This document shows, in pieces, positions 24,204 through 32,774 of a stretch of 64,000 bases of DNA. Where the stretch lies: assembly GCA_964554665.1 (NCBI GenBank), contig CAZKPP010000001.1, forward strand, positions 1 to 64,000, read 5' to 3'. Below the pieces are notes generated by a model. The model was not told the DNA's origin. It made no database searches and saw only the letters and a list, made by a program, of their open reading frames with translations. The stretch's first letter is position 1. Each line of letters begins with the position of its first letter. The position numbers were made by a program, and so were the translations under genes. The stretch is from UBA3263 sp964554665 (lineage in GTDB: Bacteria; Bacteroidota; Bacteroidia; Bacteroidales; Muribaculaceae).

Positions 24204-24916
24204 CGCAATAAAGTTTATACATTATACAGTTTTAAATATCCGAGTTAGTATTCGATATGAGAGCTTAGGCGGGAGTTGAGTTGCCGAAGGCGTCGCTTGA
24301 TGAGGACAGACAGAGCCTTGAGTCGCCTCCAAGACGGAGCACTATTTCCCGCTTGGTGACTTCATTTACACCATGGTGCATCATACAACTAAACATCATT
24401 TAAGAACGCAGATAGACGGCAAAAACATTACGTGTTCAACCATTTCGCGTGTGCAACACCGCAGCTTCTTTGTCAGTCACGGAGTTGTCGGTGTCCGATT
24501 TGACGATATATATATGTTTGCTTACCAAATTCACCGGTTAACGGGCGACGCGGCAGAGATGGCCAACACCATTCGCACTCTGGTCACCATCGGCATACAG
24601 ATATTTTTAGCGAAACGGTGTTGGTGGTCAAATTGCTCTATGGCAAATCCCCGAAGATCTAATATCCGATGTTAAATCCGACACAATCTGGCAGAAACAG
24701 CACGAAGTTAAACCCAATAAAAACTGATTTTAACGTGATTCCTTATATCGAACTCACGTTATTTAGCATATCAACCATTTTATGCTCCTCGCGATGACCC
24801 ACTGTTGAGAGCCGCAGTAGTGGAAGACCGTATAATGCAAGGAACATGTATAATGGCGAGATAATATCTCTACAAGTCCCTTTCTGGGGGCACTTCGGTT
24901 AACAGTGTGCCTCTTG

Positions 24917-25969
24917 TTAGTCATTGTGCAGCGATAATTTGGCGAGGTTGTCTAACTGATTTTTTATTGCTTCAAAATTCTGATTTAAATCAAGGTTTCT
25001 GTAATATATCATATTCCCGTTATACCATTTCATCTGACCATCGGGTTGAAACTCTTCCTGGGTCTTTGCGTAAAGTAACATGCCATCGGTCTTGCCTGTG
25101 CGTTCTCGATCGTGATTAAGAACGTATGTTAGAATCTGATTTTGGTTATGGCTATGTATGGTATGTTTATCGTAGTGCACTTGCAAAGTCTTGGAATAGT
25201 ACTTAGTGTCAATAATTAGTGTTCTATCGCCGAAGGTTAGGTATACATCTGTCTGCAAAATAGGGAGGCTTGCATTTGTCTCCTCGGCAACAATGTTCCA
25301 TGCTATCTGTTTTGCAGAAGCCTTGAACTCGGGATGATGTTTTCGATAGTATTCTAAAACGAATTTCTCAAAAAGACGGCACATGTGTGCGTCGGTAAAT
25401 GTATTCATTCTAACAGCTCCCGATTCCGTGGATAGTAGCAAATTGTCGAGAATGAAATAACACAGGTAGAGCAACATTCTATACGTTTGGGAATTACGGT
25501 CAAACCTGAGCGAGCTCCACTTTATGCTATGAAGATCAATTTCAGCTACGTTTGCGAAAAATGGCAAAAGTTTGCGCAATCCGTTTTTTCTATTGGGCTT
25601 TACATTATTATTTTTGATCAACAAAAGCATCGTAGTCTTCAATATCTGATTGAACACATTATTTTCGGAATACTCGTCGTATTCGCATGCAAGACGTTTC
25701 AAACCTCGCGAATAAAGGAGCATTGTTGGCTGCATATTGATTTTGCCTCGCATGGTTGCGAGTTCATCTTCTCGTTCAATATAGTTGCGATGCAGCCCTT
25801 GCTTTAGTTGGGACGAAATTCCGCGAGAAAGAATTTCAGCAACAAGATCATAAATGTTCTCAAACTTCTCGCATTCGATATCTTCATAATTATTCTTCCT
25901 AAGCGCTTGAAAAGCGTAGGTCAGCATATAGAAAATATTCTTGATTAAGATGCCCTTATCTTCCGTCAT
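24917..25969 (-). CDS. McrC-like nuclease subunit of a McrBC restriction system
   Basis: The 350-aa product starts with a helical N-terminal domain (MTEDKGILIKNIFYMLTYAF). Its C-terminal PD-(D/E)XK nuclease core reads LQTDVYLTFGDRTLIIDTKYY, giving Asp and Asp-Thr-Lys. The following HSHNQNQILTYVL fits the family's Gln-containing helix. It supplies DNA cutting to the McrB-like NTPase and overlaps that gene by 4 bp. McrBC systems act on modified (usually methylated) DNA. Confidence 0.92.
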   Translation of the reverse strand: MTEDKGILIKNIFYMLTYAFQALRKNNYEDIECEKFENIYDLVAEILSRGISSQLKQGLHRNYIEREDELATMRGKINMQPTMLLYSRGLKRLACEYDEYSENNVFNQILKTTMLLLIKNNNVKPNRKNGLRKLLPFFANVAEIDLHSIKWSSLRFDRNSQTYRMLLYLCYFILDNLLLSTESGAVRMNTFTDAHMCRLFEKFVLEYYRKHHPEFKASAKQIAWNIVAEETNASLPILQTDVYLTFGDRTLIIDTKYYSKTLQVHYDKHTIHSHNQNQILTYVLNHDRERTGKTDGMLLYAKTQEEFQPDGQMKWYNGNMIYYRNLDLNQNFEAIKNQLDNLAKLSLHND

Positions 25970-28338
25970 TCTTTCAAAAGGTCAAGAAGTTGTTTCTTAT
26001 TGGCTTGGCATTTATCTTTTGAGTCAAACCAATATTCATCAAGCATCGGGCAAATATCATAGCGGATTACCGAATCAAGCCACCGGTCTTTCGGGTCGTG
26101 ATTGCAGAAATAACTGTGGCCGATACAAAACCCGCTACCAAGAGAGTCGTCCTCCTCGATAACCTTGTTGAGAGTAACGACAGCATTTATGATTTTGCCA
26201 ATCCGGGTATCGGAGTGTTTTGCAACCTCGGCCTTGAATCCATCCGTTTCGAAACCGGGAGTCATAGTGTGAAAACTGAATCTGCGCCGCAAGGCATAGT
26301 CAATCATGGCAAGACTACGGTCAGCTGTATTCATCATACCAATAATATATAAGTTTTCCGGTACTGAAAACTGTTCATTACGGTAGGCTAATTTTAATGA
26401 ATGTCCTCTATAACTCTTCTCGATAAGCATGAGCAATTCGCCAAATATTTTACTTAAATTGCCTCGATTAATCTCGTCAATTATAAAAAAGAAATCTTTG
26501 TCGGGATGCTCTTCTGCTTTCTTGCAGAAATTATAGAATGAGCCGGTACGGAGTTCAAAGCCGCCTTCGCCCGTAGGTCGGTAGCCCATTATGAAATCCT
26601 CGTAAGAGTAGTTCTGATGAAACTGAACCATTTCAATGCAGGTATTATCTTTCTGCCCCATCATGAAGAAGGCAAGGCGTTTGGCCGAAAAAGTTTTGCC
26701 CACTCCCGGTGCTCCCTGCAGAATTACATTCTTTTTTAGTCTGAGTAACTGAACGAGTTCATTGAGTTTATGCTCGGTCATGAAAACTTCGCTGAGAAAG
26801 TCTTCTTTCGTGTAGGGTGCAAAATCCTCTTTCTTTTTAATGGGATTAGCATCTTCAGGCTCCGGATTTTCTTGGCGAATAAGATTGATGATGAAACCAT
26901 ATTCCTCCGGAGTCAACCTAAAAAATGAGCCGTTCTGATTCTTGATGAATTCCATGTCTTTGAGTTCCACATGGTCTTTGAATGCCAGCCATGAGATGGG
27001 CGCTTCCAATTCCTCGGTTTTCTCAAATGTAATAGTTTCGCCATCGCTTGCCTTAATTACTTTGGCCAAGGCGACTATTTTTTTGACCGGGTTAGCTTCA
27101 TAGCCTACTACAATGTCTCCTATTTTGGCATTTTCAAAGTTAGCCGGTATGCGGCGTTTATTCCCCTTATCGTTTTTAACAGTGTAATCAACTGTTTCGC
27201 CAACTTTCAGGTCGGAGAAACTCCAGTATTTGGGGCTTGCTACAAGCCACCAATATTGAGTCGTTGTATCTGGTTTGCTATGGGATTCAACCAACTGCCT
27301 AAGGTGTTCGATGTAATCAGGGTATTTTGACATGTCGGTGAGTGTTTTCTGAACCAGTTGGCGCGAGCTGTTCCACTCTCCAACATCTGTCCATTTGATT
27401 TTGCGTATATTAGAATAAGGTGTAACCCCATCGAGATATTCATAATCTCCCTCAACAATACCACGGCCTATAATTTTATACAAACCTTTCTTTGCAAAGA
27501 CAGTATCACCTGGCTTAACCTGATGGACAAACTCCCACAGAGCAAGCGTGTCGTTCATGAATTTCCCCTTAGGTTTATTGTAAACTTTTCGCATTTCAGC
27601 CAGTATCTCTTCCTTGCTTGCAAAACGCGAATAGTCACCCATTTCATCCCATCCCAGGGCCATTACTCCTTCTTTAAGACAACGTTCCCATTGCGAAGCG
27701 TTCTCTCCGGGGGCATAAAGCCAAACACGTCGAGGTCTGTCGGCTTTCATTTTATTGACTAATGCCCACAACTCGTCCTGGTATTCAAATGTGTCCATAT
27801 CTCCTCGTCGTTCAATAAGGAATCGCATCATATCTGCCATAGTTGCTTTAAGTGCATTCGGCATCCCATAGTTGACGCATATTTCTTTAAGCCATTCCTG
27901 ACTATAGATTGGAATAAGCCATTTGTCGGAGTAAAGGAACGCAATTTTCCATTTATACATACCGTTAAGTATATCGTTCTTCTGAATGGTGTCGAGATCA
28001 TGATTTCGCGCAGCTGTTGCTATCTCTACAATAGCATTCCTGACTATCTCAAATGCCGATGCTGAATCCGGAGCTTCGTAACGTGAATACCAGGCATAAT
28101 TCTCGTCATACTGAAATTTTGAATTATCTTTAACGATATTCTTATATCTGAAAATTCCAAACTTATATGATGAGCTACCCCATATTGAACCTAATTGCTC
28201 AACTTTAGATTCAATCCAATGGCAGAACGATTCATTGGGAACCAGATTGGTATACTCTGACAAAGTCATATCCGAAAGTGATTCTAAGGGATATCGATTT
28301 AGAAATTCTTCGTATAATTGATGTCTATCAATTGCCAT
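25966..28338 (-). CDS. McrB-like AAA+ GTPase with PUA/EVE-like N-terminal domains
   Basis: A 790-aa protein. Residues 1-200 are a helical region of unknown type. At 200-350 is a PUA/EVE-like stretch (RRVWLYAPGENASQWERC...VKPGDTVFAKKGLYKIIGRG). At 360-490 is a clearer EVE domain (YWWLVASPKYW...KIGDIVVGYEANPVKKIVALAKV). From 520 it is McrB-type AAA+: Walker A GAPGVGKT (542-549), Walker B FFIIDEINRGNLSK and MMNTADRSLAMID. EVE domains read modified bases in DNA. The motor translocates and activates McrC. The AT-rich composition suits a transferred defence gene. Confidence 0.92.
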   Translation of the reverse strand: MAIDRHQLYEEFLNRYPLESLSDMTLSEYTNLVPNESFCHWIESKVEQLGSIWGSSSYKFGIFRYKNIVKDNSKFQYDENYAWYSRYEAPDSASAFEIVRNAIVEIATAARNHDLDTIQKNDILNGMYKWKIAFLYSDKWLIPIYSQEWLKEICVNYGMPNALKATMADMMRFLIERRGDMDTFEYQDELWALVNKMKADRPRRVWLYAPGENASQWERCLKEGVMALGWDEMGDYSRFASKEEILAEMRKVYNKPKGKFMNDTLALWEFVHQVKPGDTVFAKKGLYKIIGRGIVEGDYEYLDGVTPYSNIRKIKWTDVGEWNSSRQLVQKTLTDMSKYPDYIEHLRQLVESHSKPDTTTQYWWLVASPKYWSFSDLKVGETVDYTVKNDKGNKRRIPANFENAKIGDIVVGYEANPVKKIVALAKVIKASDGETITFEKTEELEAPISWLAFKDHVELKDMEFIKNQNGSFFRLTPEEYGFIINLIRQENPEPEDANPIKKKEDFAPYTKEDFLSEVFMTEHKLNELVQLLRLKKNVILQGAPGVGKTFSAKRLAFFMMGQKDNTCIEMVQFHQNYSYEDFIMGYRPTGEGGFELRTGSFYNFCKKAEEHPDKDFFFIIDEINRGNLSKIFGELLMLIEKSYRGHSLKLAYRNEQFSVPENLYIIGMMNTADRSLAMIDYALRRRFSFHTMTPGFETDGFKAEVAKHSDTRIGKIINAVVTLNKVIEEDDSLGSGFCIGHSYFCNHDPKDRWLDSVIRYDICPMLDEYWFDSKDKCQANKKQLLDLLKE

Positions 28339-28430
28339 ATTAAGTATTCGTGTTTAAGGTTGTCGATTATTTTTTTGAGGGAATTATTAATGGCCAGGGA
28401 GGGGGTGTAATAGTTATATGGTATATAGCG

Positions 28431-28438
28431 CAAATTTA
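28431..28438 (-). promoter_or_regulatory. Promoter -7 box of the McrBC operon
   Basis: The minus strand reads TAAATTTG, with about 90 nt of leader to the ATG at 28338. It is divergent from the umuD promoter, with only 12 bp between the two boxes. Confidence 0.45.
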
Positions 28439-28450
28439 CGAAAAATTTTG

Positions 28451-28458
28451 TAACTTTG
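28451..28458 (+). promoter_or_regulatory. umuDC promoter -7 box
   Basis: TAACTTTG lies 5 nt before the umuD ATG (28464), so the transcript is probably leaderless. I see no classic LexA-type palindrome. Confidence 0.55.
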
Positions 28459-28463
28459 TAAGT

Positions 28464-28904
28464 ATGGAACTGAAAATATATAGTGCGGAAACGGACACGA
28501 GTCTTGAACTCGAATATGCCGACTCGGGAATTCAGGCCGGATTTCCGAGCCCGGCACAGGATTATGCGGGCGAAACGATTGATTTGAACCGCGACCTTAT
28601 TCAACATCCGGCCTCGACGTTCTACGGCCGTGTGGTGGGCGATTCGATGCGCGAAGAGGGCATTTCGGAGGGCGACATTCTGGTTATCGACAAGTCGTTG
28701 GAGCCGGAAGACGGTGACCTTGCCGTATGCTGTCTCGACGGCGATTTTACCCTGAAGCGAATTAAGTTCGACAGGCGGTCGAAAAAGCTTTATCTGGTGC
28801 CGTCAAACCGTAATTATCAACCGATTGAAGTTACTCCCGAGAATGAGTTTATGGTCTGGGGAGTGGTTTTATATACGATTAAGAGCAACCGGCGTCGGCG
28901 ATGA
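28464..28904 (+). CDS. umuD: UmuD-like S24 peptidase of DNA polymerase V
   Basis: The 146-aa product has a self-cleavage site at Ala-Gly (IQAG-FPSPAQDYAG), the catalytic Ser in GDSMREEG and the Lys in FTLKRIKF. After RecA-aided cleavage it would activate the UmuC polymerase in SOS mutagenesis. ATG 28464 is fixed by homology (MELKIYSAE start) and by the promoter just upstream. It overlaps umuC by 4 bp. Confidence 0.96.
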   Translation: MELKIYSAETDTSLELEYADSGIQAGFPSPAQDYAGETIDLNRDLIQHPASTFYGRVVGDSMREEGISEGDILVIDKSLEPEDGDLAVCCLDGDFTLKRIKFDRRSKKLYLVPSNRNYQPIEVTPENEFMVWGVVLYTIKSNRRRR

Positions 28905-30163
28905 TCGGACTGGCGGACTGCAATAATTTTTTCGTGTCATGCGAGCGCGTGTTTCGCCCCGAGCTGCTCAATCGCCCGGTCATTGTGTTGAGCAATAACG
29001 ACGGGTGTGCGGTTGCGCTGAGCAACGAGGCCAAGGCCTTGGGCTTCAAGCGCGGCGATCCGTATTTCAAAATCAAGCATGCCGCGGAAGCCAACGGCGT
29101 TGTTGTCTTTTCGGGCAATCATCGGCTCTATGGCGACATGTCGCATCGGGTCATGACGACGCTGCGTTCGTTTTGCGACGAAATCGAAGTCTATTCCATC
29201 GATGAAGGATTTTTATTCTTCAACGAAGGGGTGGGGGACTATCTTGGCTTGGGCCGAGAGATTGTGCGCACGGTCCGCCGCAATACCGGCATTCCGATTT
29301 CGCTGGGATTGGCCGACACCAAAACCTTGGCCAAGGTTGCCGCGCATTTCGCCAAGAAATATCCCGCCTATAAGGGCGCCTGCATGATAGACAGCGACGA
29401 AAAGCGGCGCAAGGCTCTGGCCCTCACCCCGGTTGCGAATATCTGGGGCGTAGGGCGCCGCAATATGCCCAAGCTGCAACGTCAGGGCATAAACACGGCG
29501 CTGCAGCTCGCCGACATGGATGAAGAGCATGTTAAAGACCTGTTTAACGTGGTTGGCCACAGAATGTGGCTCGAACTCAACGGCCACAGCTGCATTACGC
29601 GCGAAATCGTGCCCCCGCAGCGAAAGACCATAACCTGTTCGCGCTCGTTTCAGACCGACCTGTTCAATCCCGAGGATTTGCGCAAGGCAATTGCCAGTTT
29701 CTCAACTATAGTTGCCCGCCGCTTGCGCGAGCAAGGGCTTGTTGCTCAGGCCGTAGAAGTGTTTGTGGCCACAAACCGCTTTCACACCTCCGACCCCCAG
29801 TTTTTCAACGCCGTTGAGCAGCGGCTGGCAGAGCCTACAGCCGACACGTCGCTTCTTCTGCGTGCGGCCTGTTCTGCTTTGGAGCGGGCCTATCGTCCGG
29901 GTTATGGCTATAAGCGTGCGGGAGTGACGATTACCCGCTGTGTCGACTCCGGCGCGGTCACAGCCAGCCTCTTTGAAGACCGCGGAGACGTTGAGCGCCG
30001 CCGCCGGCTCATGACGGCAATGGACCGCATAAATGCCTCTCCGGCCAATCGTAATGCCGTTCATCCGGCCTCTATGGCACCGAATCTGTTGGGACTTACG
30101 CGCCGCGAACATGAGTCGCGCCTTTTCTCCACATCCCTCTCCGACATCATCGAAATCCATTAA
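28901..30163 (+). CDS. umuC: UmuC-like Y-family translesion DNA polymerase
   Basis: The 420-aa product starts MIGLADCNNFFVSCERVF, the Y-family palm motif. It continues with NNDGCAVALSNEAKALG and the catalytic YSIDEGFL. The C-terminal little-finger and DUF4113-like tail (AVTASLFEDRGDVERRRRLMTAMD) is present, so it is full length. It performs lesion bypass together with UmuD'. A two-way hairpin terminator follows. Confidence 0.97.
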   Translation: MIGLADCNNFFVSCERVFRPELLNRPVIVLSNNDGCAVALSNEAKALGFKRGDPYFKIKHAAEANGVVVFSGNHRLYGDMSHRVMTTLRSFCDEIEVYSIDEGFLFFNEGVGDYLGLGREIVRTVRRNTGIPISLGLADTKTLAKVAAHFAKKYPAYKGACMIDSDEKRRKALALTPVANIWGVGRRNMPKLQRQGINTALQLADMDEEHVKDLFNVVGHRMWLELNGHSCITREIVPPQRKTITCSRSFQTDLFNPEDLRKAIASFSTIVARRLREQGLVAQAVEVFVATNRFHTSDPQFFNAVEQRLAEPTADTSLLLRAACSALERAYRPGYGYKRAGVTITRCVDSGAVTASLFEDRGDVERRRRLMTAMDRINASPANRNAVHPASMAPNLLGLTRREHESRLFSTSLSDIIEIH

Positions 30164-30171
30164 AATAAAAA

Positions 30172-30199
30172 ATTAGGGATATTATTGTATATCCCTAAT
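30172..30199. terminator. Bidirectional terminator between umuC and the lipoprotein gene
   Basis: ATTAGGGATAT-TATTGT-ATATCCCTAAT is an 11-bp perfect stem flanked by A-rich sequence on the left, giving a T-run for the minus-strand gene. Confidence 0.7.
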
Positions 30200-30220
30200 C
30201 AAATAAGCTATTTATAATAA

Positions 30221-30679
30221 TTATTTAACGCGCTTTAACGTAGCTTCGGAGTATGTCTCATATTTATGACCTCTTTCTGAAAACTCTTCTTCCATAATTA
30301 AGGTCATAGTGTCGCCTGAAATTCTGCAGGTAAGCGTTTCATCCGGGCCCGAATCTTCATCATCTTCATCACCGATAATGGTAAGTTTATTGTTCTTGTA
30401 AGTGTAGTTGGCATGCCAGGCTGTTTCTCCAGAAGTCTCTACATACATTGTGCCATCTTTATGGAACTCATAGGTGCCGTACTCGTTGATTTCGTCGACG
30501 TCAAAGTCGTATTGGTCAGTTACAACACCGTCTAGTTTATCATAGCCCTTTATGTGGGTAAGGTTCCATGTGCCAACAATGCTTGAGTCGGATTCATCAT
30601 CGTCTTTTTGACAGCTTGAAAAACCGATGCTCATTACTACGAATAGTGCGGCTAAGAGCAGTGACTGTGAGTGTTTCAT
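30221..30679 (-). CDS. Small lipoprotein with lipocalin-like domain
   Basis: The 152-aa product has a lipoprotein signal peptide MKHSQSLLLAALFVVMSIG and lipobox FSSC (lipidated Cys followed by QKDDDE). A lipocalin-type beta-domain starts IVGTWNLTHIKGYD, with YEFHKDGTMYV and DETLTCRISGDTMTLIM. Such small surface or periplasmic lipoproteins are common in Bacteroidetes and have no assigned role. ATG 30679 gives a clean signal peptide; the frame could extend to 30691. Confidence 0.85.
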   Translation of the reverse strand: MKHSQSLLLAALFVVMSIGFSSCQKDDDESDSSIVGTWNLTHIKGYDKLDGVVTDQYDFDVDEINEYGTYEFHKDGTMYVETSGETAWHANYTYKNNKLTIIGDEDDEDSGPDETLTCRISGDTMTLIMEEEFSERGHKYETYSEATLKRVK

Positions 30680-30736
30680 TTTAAAGATCATAATGTGAAA
30701 ATGTTTAATAATACTTAGTTAATGTTTAGCTGTGCG

Positions 30737-30744
30737 CAAATGTA
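30737..30744 (-). promoter_or_regulatory. Promoter -7 box of the lipoprotein gene
   Basis: The minus strand reads TACATTTG, giving a leader of about 55 nt to the ATG at 30679. Confidence 0.45.
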
Positions 30745-30877
30745 CAAAAAAAATTGTAATTATTATTATTTAATGAAAAAATTCTATTAAATCCGATAGT
30801 GACTTCCAAAGTTTGTTTCTTAAAATAGCAGAAATGGCAGCTATAATCGGGGGGTTGCAGATTTCGGGAAAATTTCG

Positions 30878-30885
30878 TAACTTTG
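30878..30885 (+). promoter_or_regulatory. Promoter -7 box of the crp-purT-dnaN run
   Basis: TAACTTTG lies 5 nt before the ATG at 30891. It is the only promoter seen for the ten-gene run 30891-42120 and implies a leaderless first gene. Confidence 0.6.
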
Positions 30886-30890
30886 CAGGC

Positions 30891-31589
30891 ATGATTAAAC
30901 AAGTTTTGGAACACGTAATCAGCGAGGACCTCGCAGACCTCTGGTCGGTGCTTACGGGCGACGAAAAACGCTTGGTGACAGAGAATTTCGTTATTCATAA
31001 CTATAAGAAAAACGAAACCATCTATGCCGAGGGCGACGACCCCGTAAACCTTTGGTGCCTGCTGAAAGGAAAGGTGAAAAAGACCAAAGAAGGTATTGGC
31101 GGACGCTCGCAGATTTTGCGCCTCATCCGCCCGGTGCAATATTTCGGCTACCGCGCCTATTTTGCCGACGAGCCCTACGTTAGTTCTGCGGCTGCATTCG
31201 AGCAGAGCACTGTGGGAACCTTGCCGCTGTCGGTAGTTCAGACCCTGATTGAACAGAACAATCAGGTTGCCCTGTTCTTTATCCGCGAGCTGGCGCATAA
31301 TCTCGGCAATTCCGACACCAAAATCGTTAACCTTACCCAAAAACATATCCGCGGCCGCCTGGCAGAGGCCCTGCTGGTGCTTCGCGAAAACTACGGATAT
31401 GAAGACGACGATTCGACGCTGCGCATCTACCTTAGCCGCGAAGATCTGGCCAACCTGTCGAACATGACCACCGCCAACGCCATCCGCACTCTGTCGGCAT
31501 TCGCCACGGAGCGGTTGATAACCGTTGACGGCCGACGCATAAAAATTCTCAACGAACCCCAACTTCATAAAATCAGCAAATTCGGATGA
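30891..31589 (+). CDS. Crp/Fnr family transcriptional regulator
   Basis: The 232-aa product has a cyclic-nucleotide-type sensor domain (residues 20-120, with IYAEGDDPVNLWCLLKGKVK) and a C-terminal winged helix (YLSREDLANLSNMTTANAIRTL). No Fnr-type Cys cluster is seen, so the ligand is not known. ATG 30891 is chosen from the promoter directly upstream; the frame extends to 30813 without support. It overlaps purT by 4 bp. Confidence 0.92.
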   Translation: MIKQVLEHVISEDLADLWSVLTGDEKRLVTENFVIHNYKKNETIYAEGDDPVNLWCLLKGKVKKTKEGIGGRSQILRLIRPVQYFGYRAYFADEPYVSSAAAFEQSTVGTLPLSVVQTLIEQNNQVALFFIRELAHNLGNSDTKIVNLTQKHIRGRLAEALLVLRENYGYEDDDSTLRIYLSREDLANLSNMTTANAIRTLSAFATERLITVDGRRIKILNEPQLHKISKFG

Positions 31590-32770
31590 CCGCCATAGGA
31601 ACCCCGTTTACTCCTTCGGGCAAAAAGGTTTTGCTGCTCGGCAGCGGCGAACTCGGCAAGGAGGTAACCATTGAACTTCAGCGCTTCGGAGTTGAAGTTG
31701 TTGCCTGCGATAAGTATGCCGACGCTCCGGCAATGCAGGTTGCCAACCGCTGCCATGTGTTCAATATGCTCGACGGTGCCGAACTGCGCCGCATAGTCGA
31801 AGCCGAGCGCCCCGACCATATCATTCCCGAAGTGGAAGCCATTGCAACTCCCACTCTCGTTGAACTCGAAAAGGAGGGCTATAACGTAACTCCCACTGCC
31901 CGGGCTACGTTGCTGACCATGAACCGCGAAGGCATACGTCGCCTGGCGGCCGAAGAACTCGGATTGCCCACGTCGACCTATCGGTTCGCCTCGTCGCGCG
32001 AGGAATTCATCAAGGCCGTTGAAGAAATCGGCCTCCCCTGCGTGGTTAAACCCGTAATGAGCTCCAGCGGCCACGGCCAGTCGACTATCAAGACCCCCGA
32101 CCGGATTGAAGCTGCATGGACCGAGGCCCGCGAAGGAGCGCGCGCCGATGCCGGCCGCGTGATAGTTGAAGGCTTCGTTGACTTCGACTACGAAATTACG
32201 CTGCTGACCGTTCGCTCAATCTCGGGCACCGCGTTTTGCGAGCCTGTGGGCCATATTCAGGTCAATGGCGACTATCGCTACTCGTGGCAGCCGCAGCCCA
32301 TGTCGGCGCCCGCTATCGAGCGAGCACGCGAAATAGCCCGCAAGATTACCGACGCCCTGGGCGGCTATGGCCTGTTTGGCGTAGAACTCTTTGTCAAGGG
32401 CAATGAGGTAATCTTCTCGGAGGTTTCGCCCCGCCCCCACGACACCGGCATGGTTACGATGATTTCGCAAGACCTTTCGGAGTTTGCGCTTCATGCGCGT
32501 GCGGTCCTCGGCCTTCCGGTTCCTGAAATCCGCTTCTTCGGCCCGTCGGCCTCGGCGGCGGTTGTTGTTGAGGGTAACTCGCGCGAAGTGGTTCTCGGCA
32601 ATCTTGACCAAGTGCTTGCCGAACCCGGTACCCAGATGCGCATTTTCGGCAAGCCCGAAGTCGCAGGCCATCGCCGCATGGCGGTGATTCTTGCCACTGC
32701 CGACTCGGTTGATGCCGCCCGCCTGAAGGCGGAAAACGCTTTATCGAAATTAACTGTAAATTTGAAATAA
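31586..32770 (+). CDS. purT: Formate-dependent GAR transformylase
   Basis: The 394-aa ATP-grasp enzyme makes FGAR from GAR, ATP and formate in purine synthesis. It has the N-terminal LLLGSGELGKE motif, then ATP-grasp residues (CVVKPVMSSSGHGQS, VIVEGFVDFDYEI, VIFSEVSPRPHDTGMVT). The length is standard. The start overlaps the regulator stop (ATGA), and dnaN follows after 4 bp. Confidence 0.97.
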   Translation: MTAIGTPFTPSGKKVLLLGSGELGKEVTIELQRFGVEVVACDKYADAPAMQVANRCHVFNMLDGAELRRIVEAERPDHIIPEVEAIATPTLVELEKEGYNVTPTARATLLTMNREGIRRLAAEELGLPTSTYRFASSREEFIKAVEEIGLPCVVKPVMSSSGHGQSTIKTPDRIEAAWTEAREGARADAGRVIVEGFVDFDYEITLLTVRSISGTAFCEPVGHIQVNGDYRYSWQPQPMSAPAIERAREIARKITDALGGYGLFGVELFVKGNEVIFSEVSPRPHDTGMVTMISQDLSEFALHARAVLGLPVPEIRFFGPSASAAVVVEGNSREVVLGNLDQVLAEPGTQMRIFGKPEVAGHRRMAVILATADSVDAARLKAENALSKLTVNLK

Positions 32771-32774
32771 GATT

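Larger units (their letters stand above)
23496..24916. other. Gene-poor 1.4-kb stretch
   Basis: No convincing gene. Frames of 60-117 codons are scattered on both strands without start context or a recognisable family. Two promoter-like boxes (23862-23869 minus, 24196-24203 plus) have no gene after them. A 39-codon GC-rich frame (24384 to 24265, minus) reads GVNEVTKREIVLRLGG and could be the tail of a lost gene. Composition changes along the stretch suggest a junction of transferred pieces. A non-coding RNA cannot be excluded. Confidence 0.5.

Noticed and set aside
24373..24675. 100-codon plus-strand ORF in the gene-poor region
   Set aside because: No promoter or family, and its His/Cys-rich composition is unlike a real protein; kept only as part of the region note.
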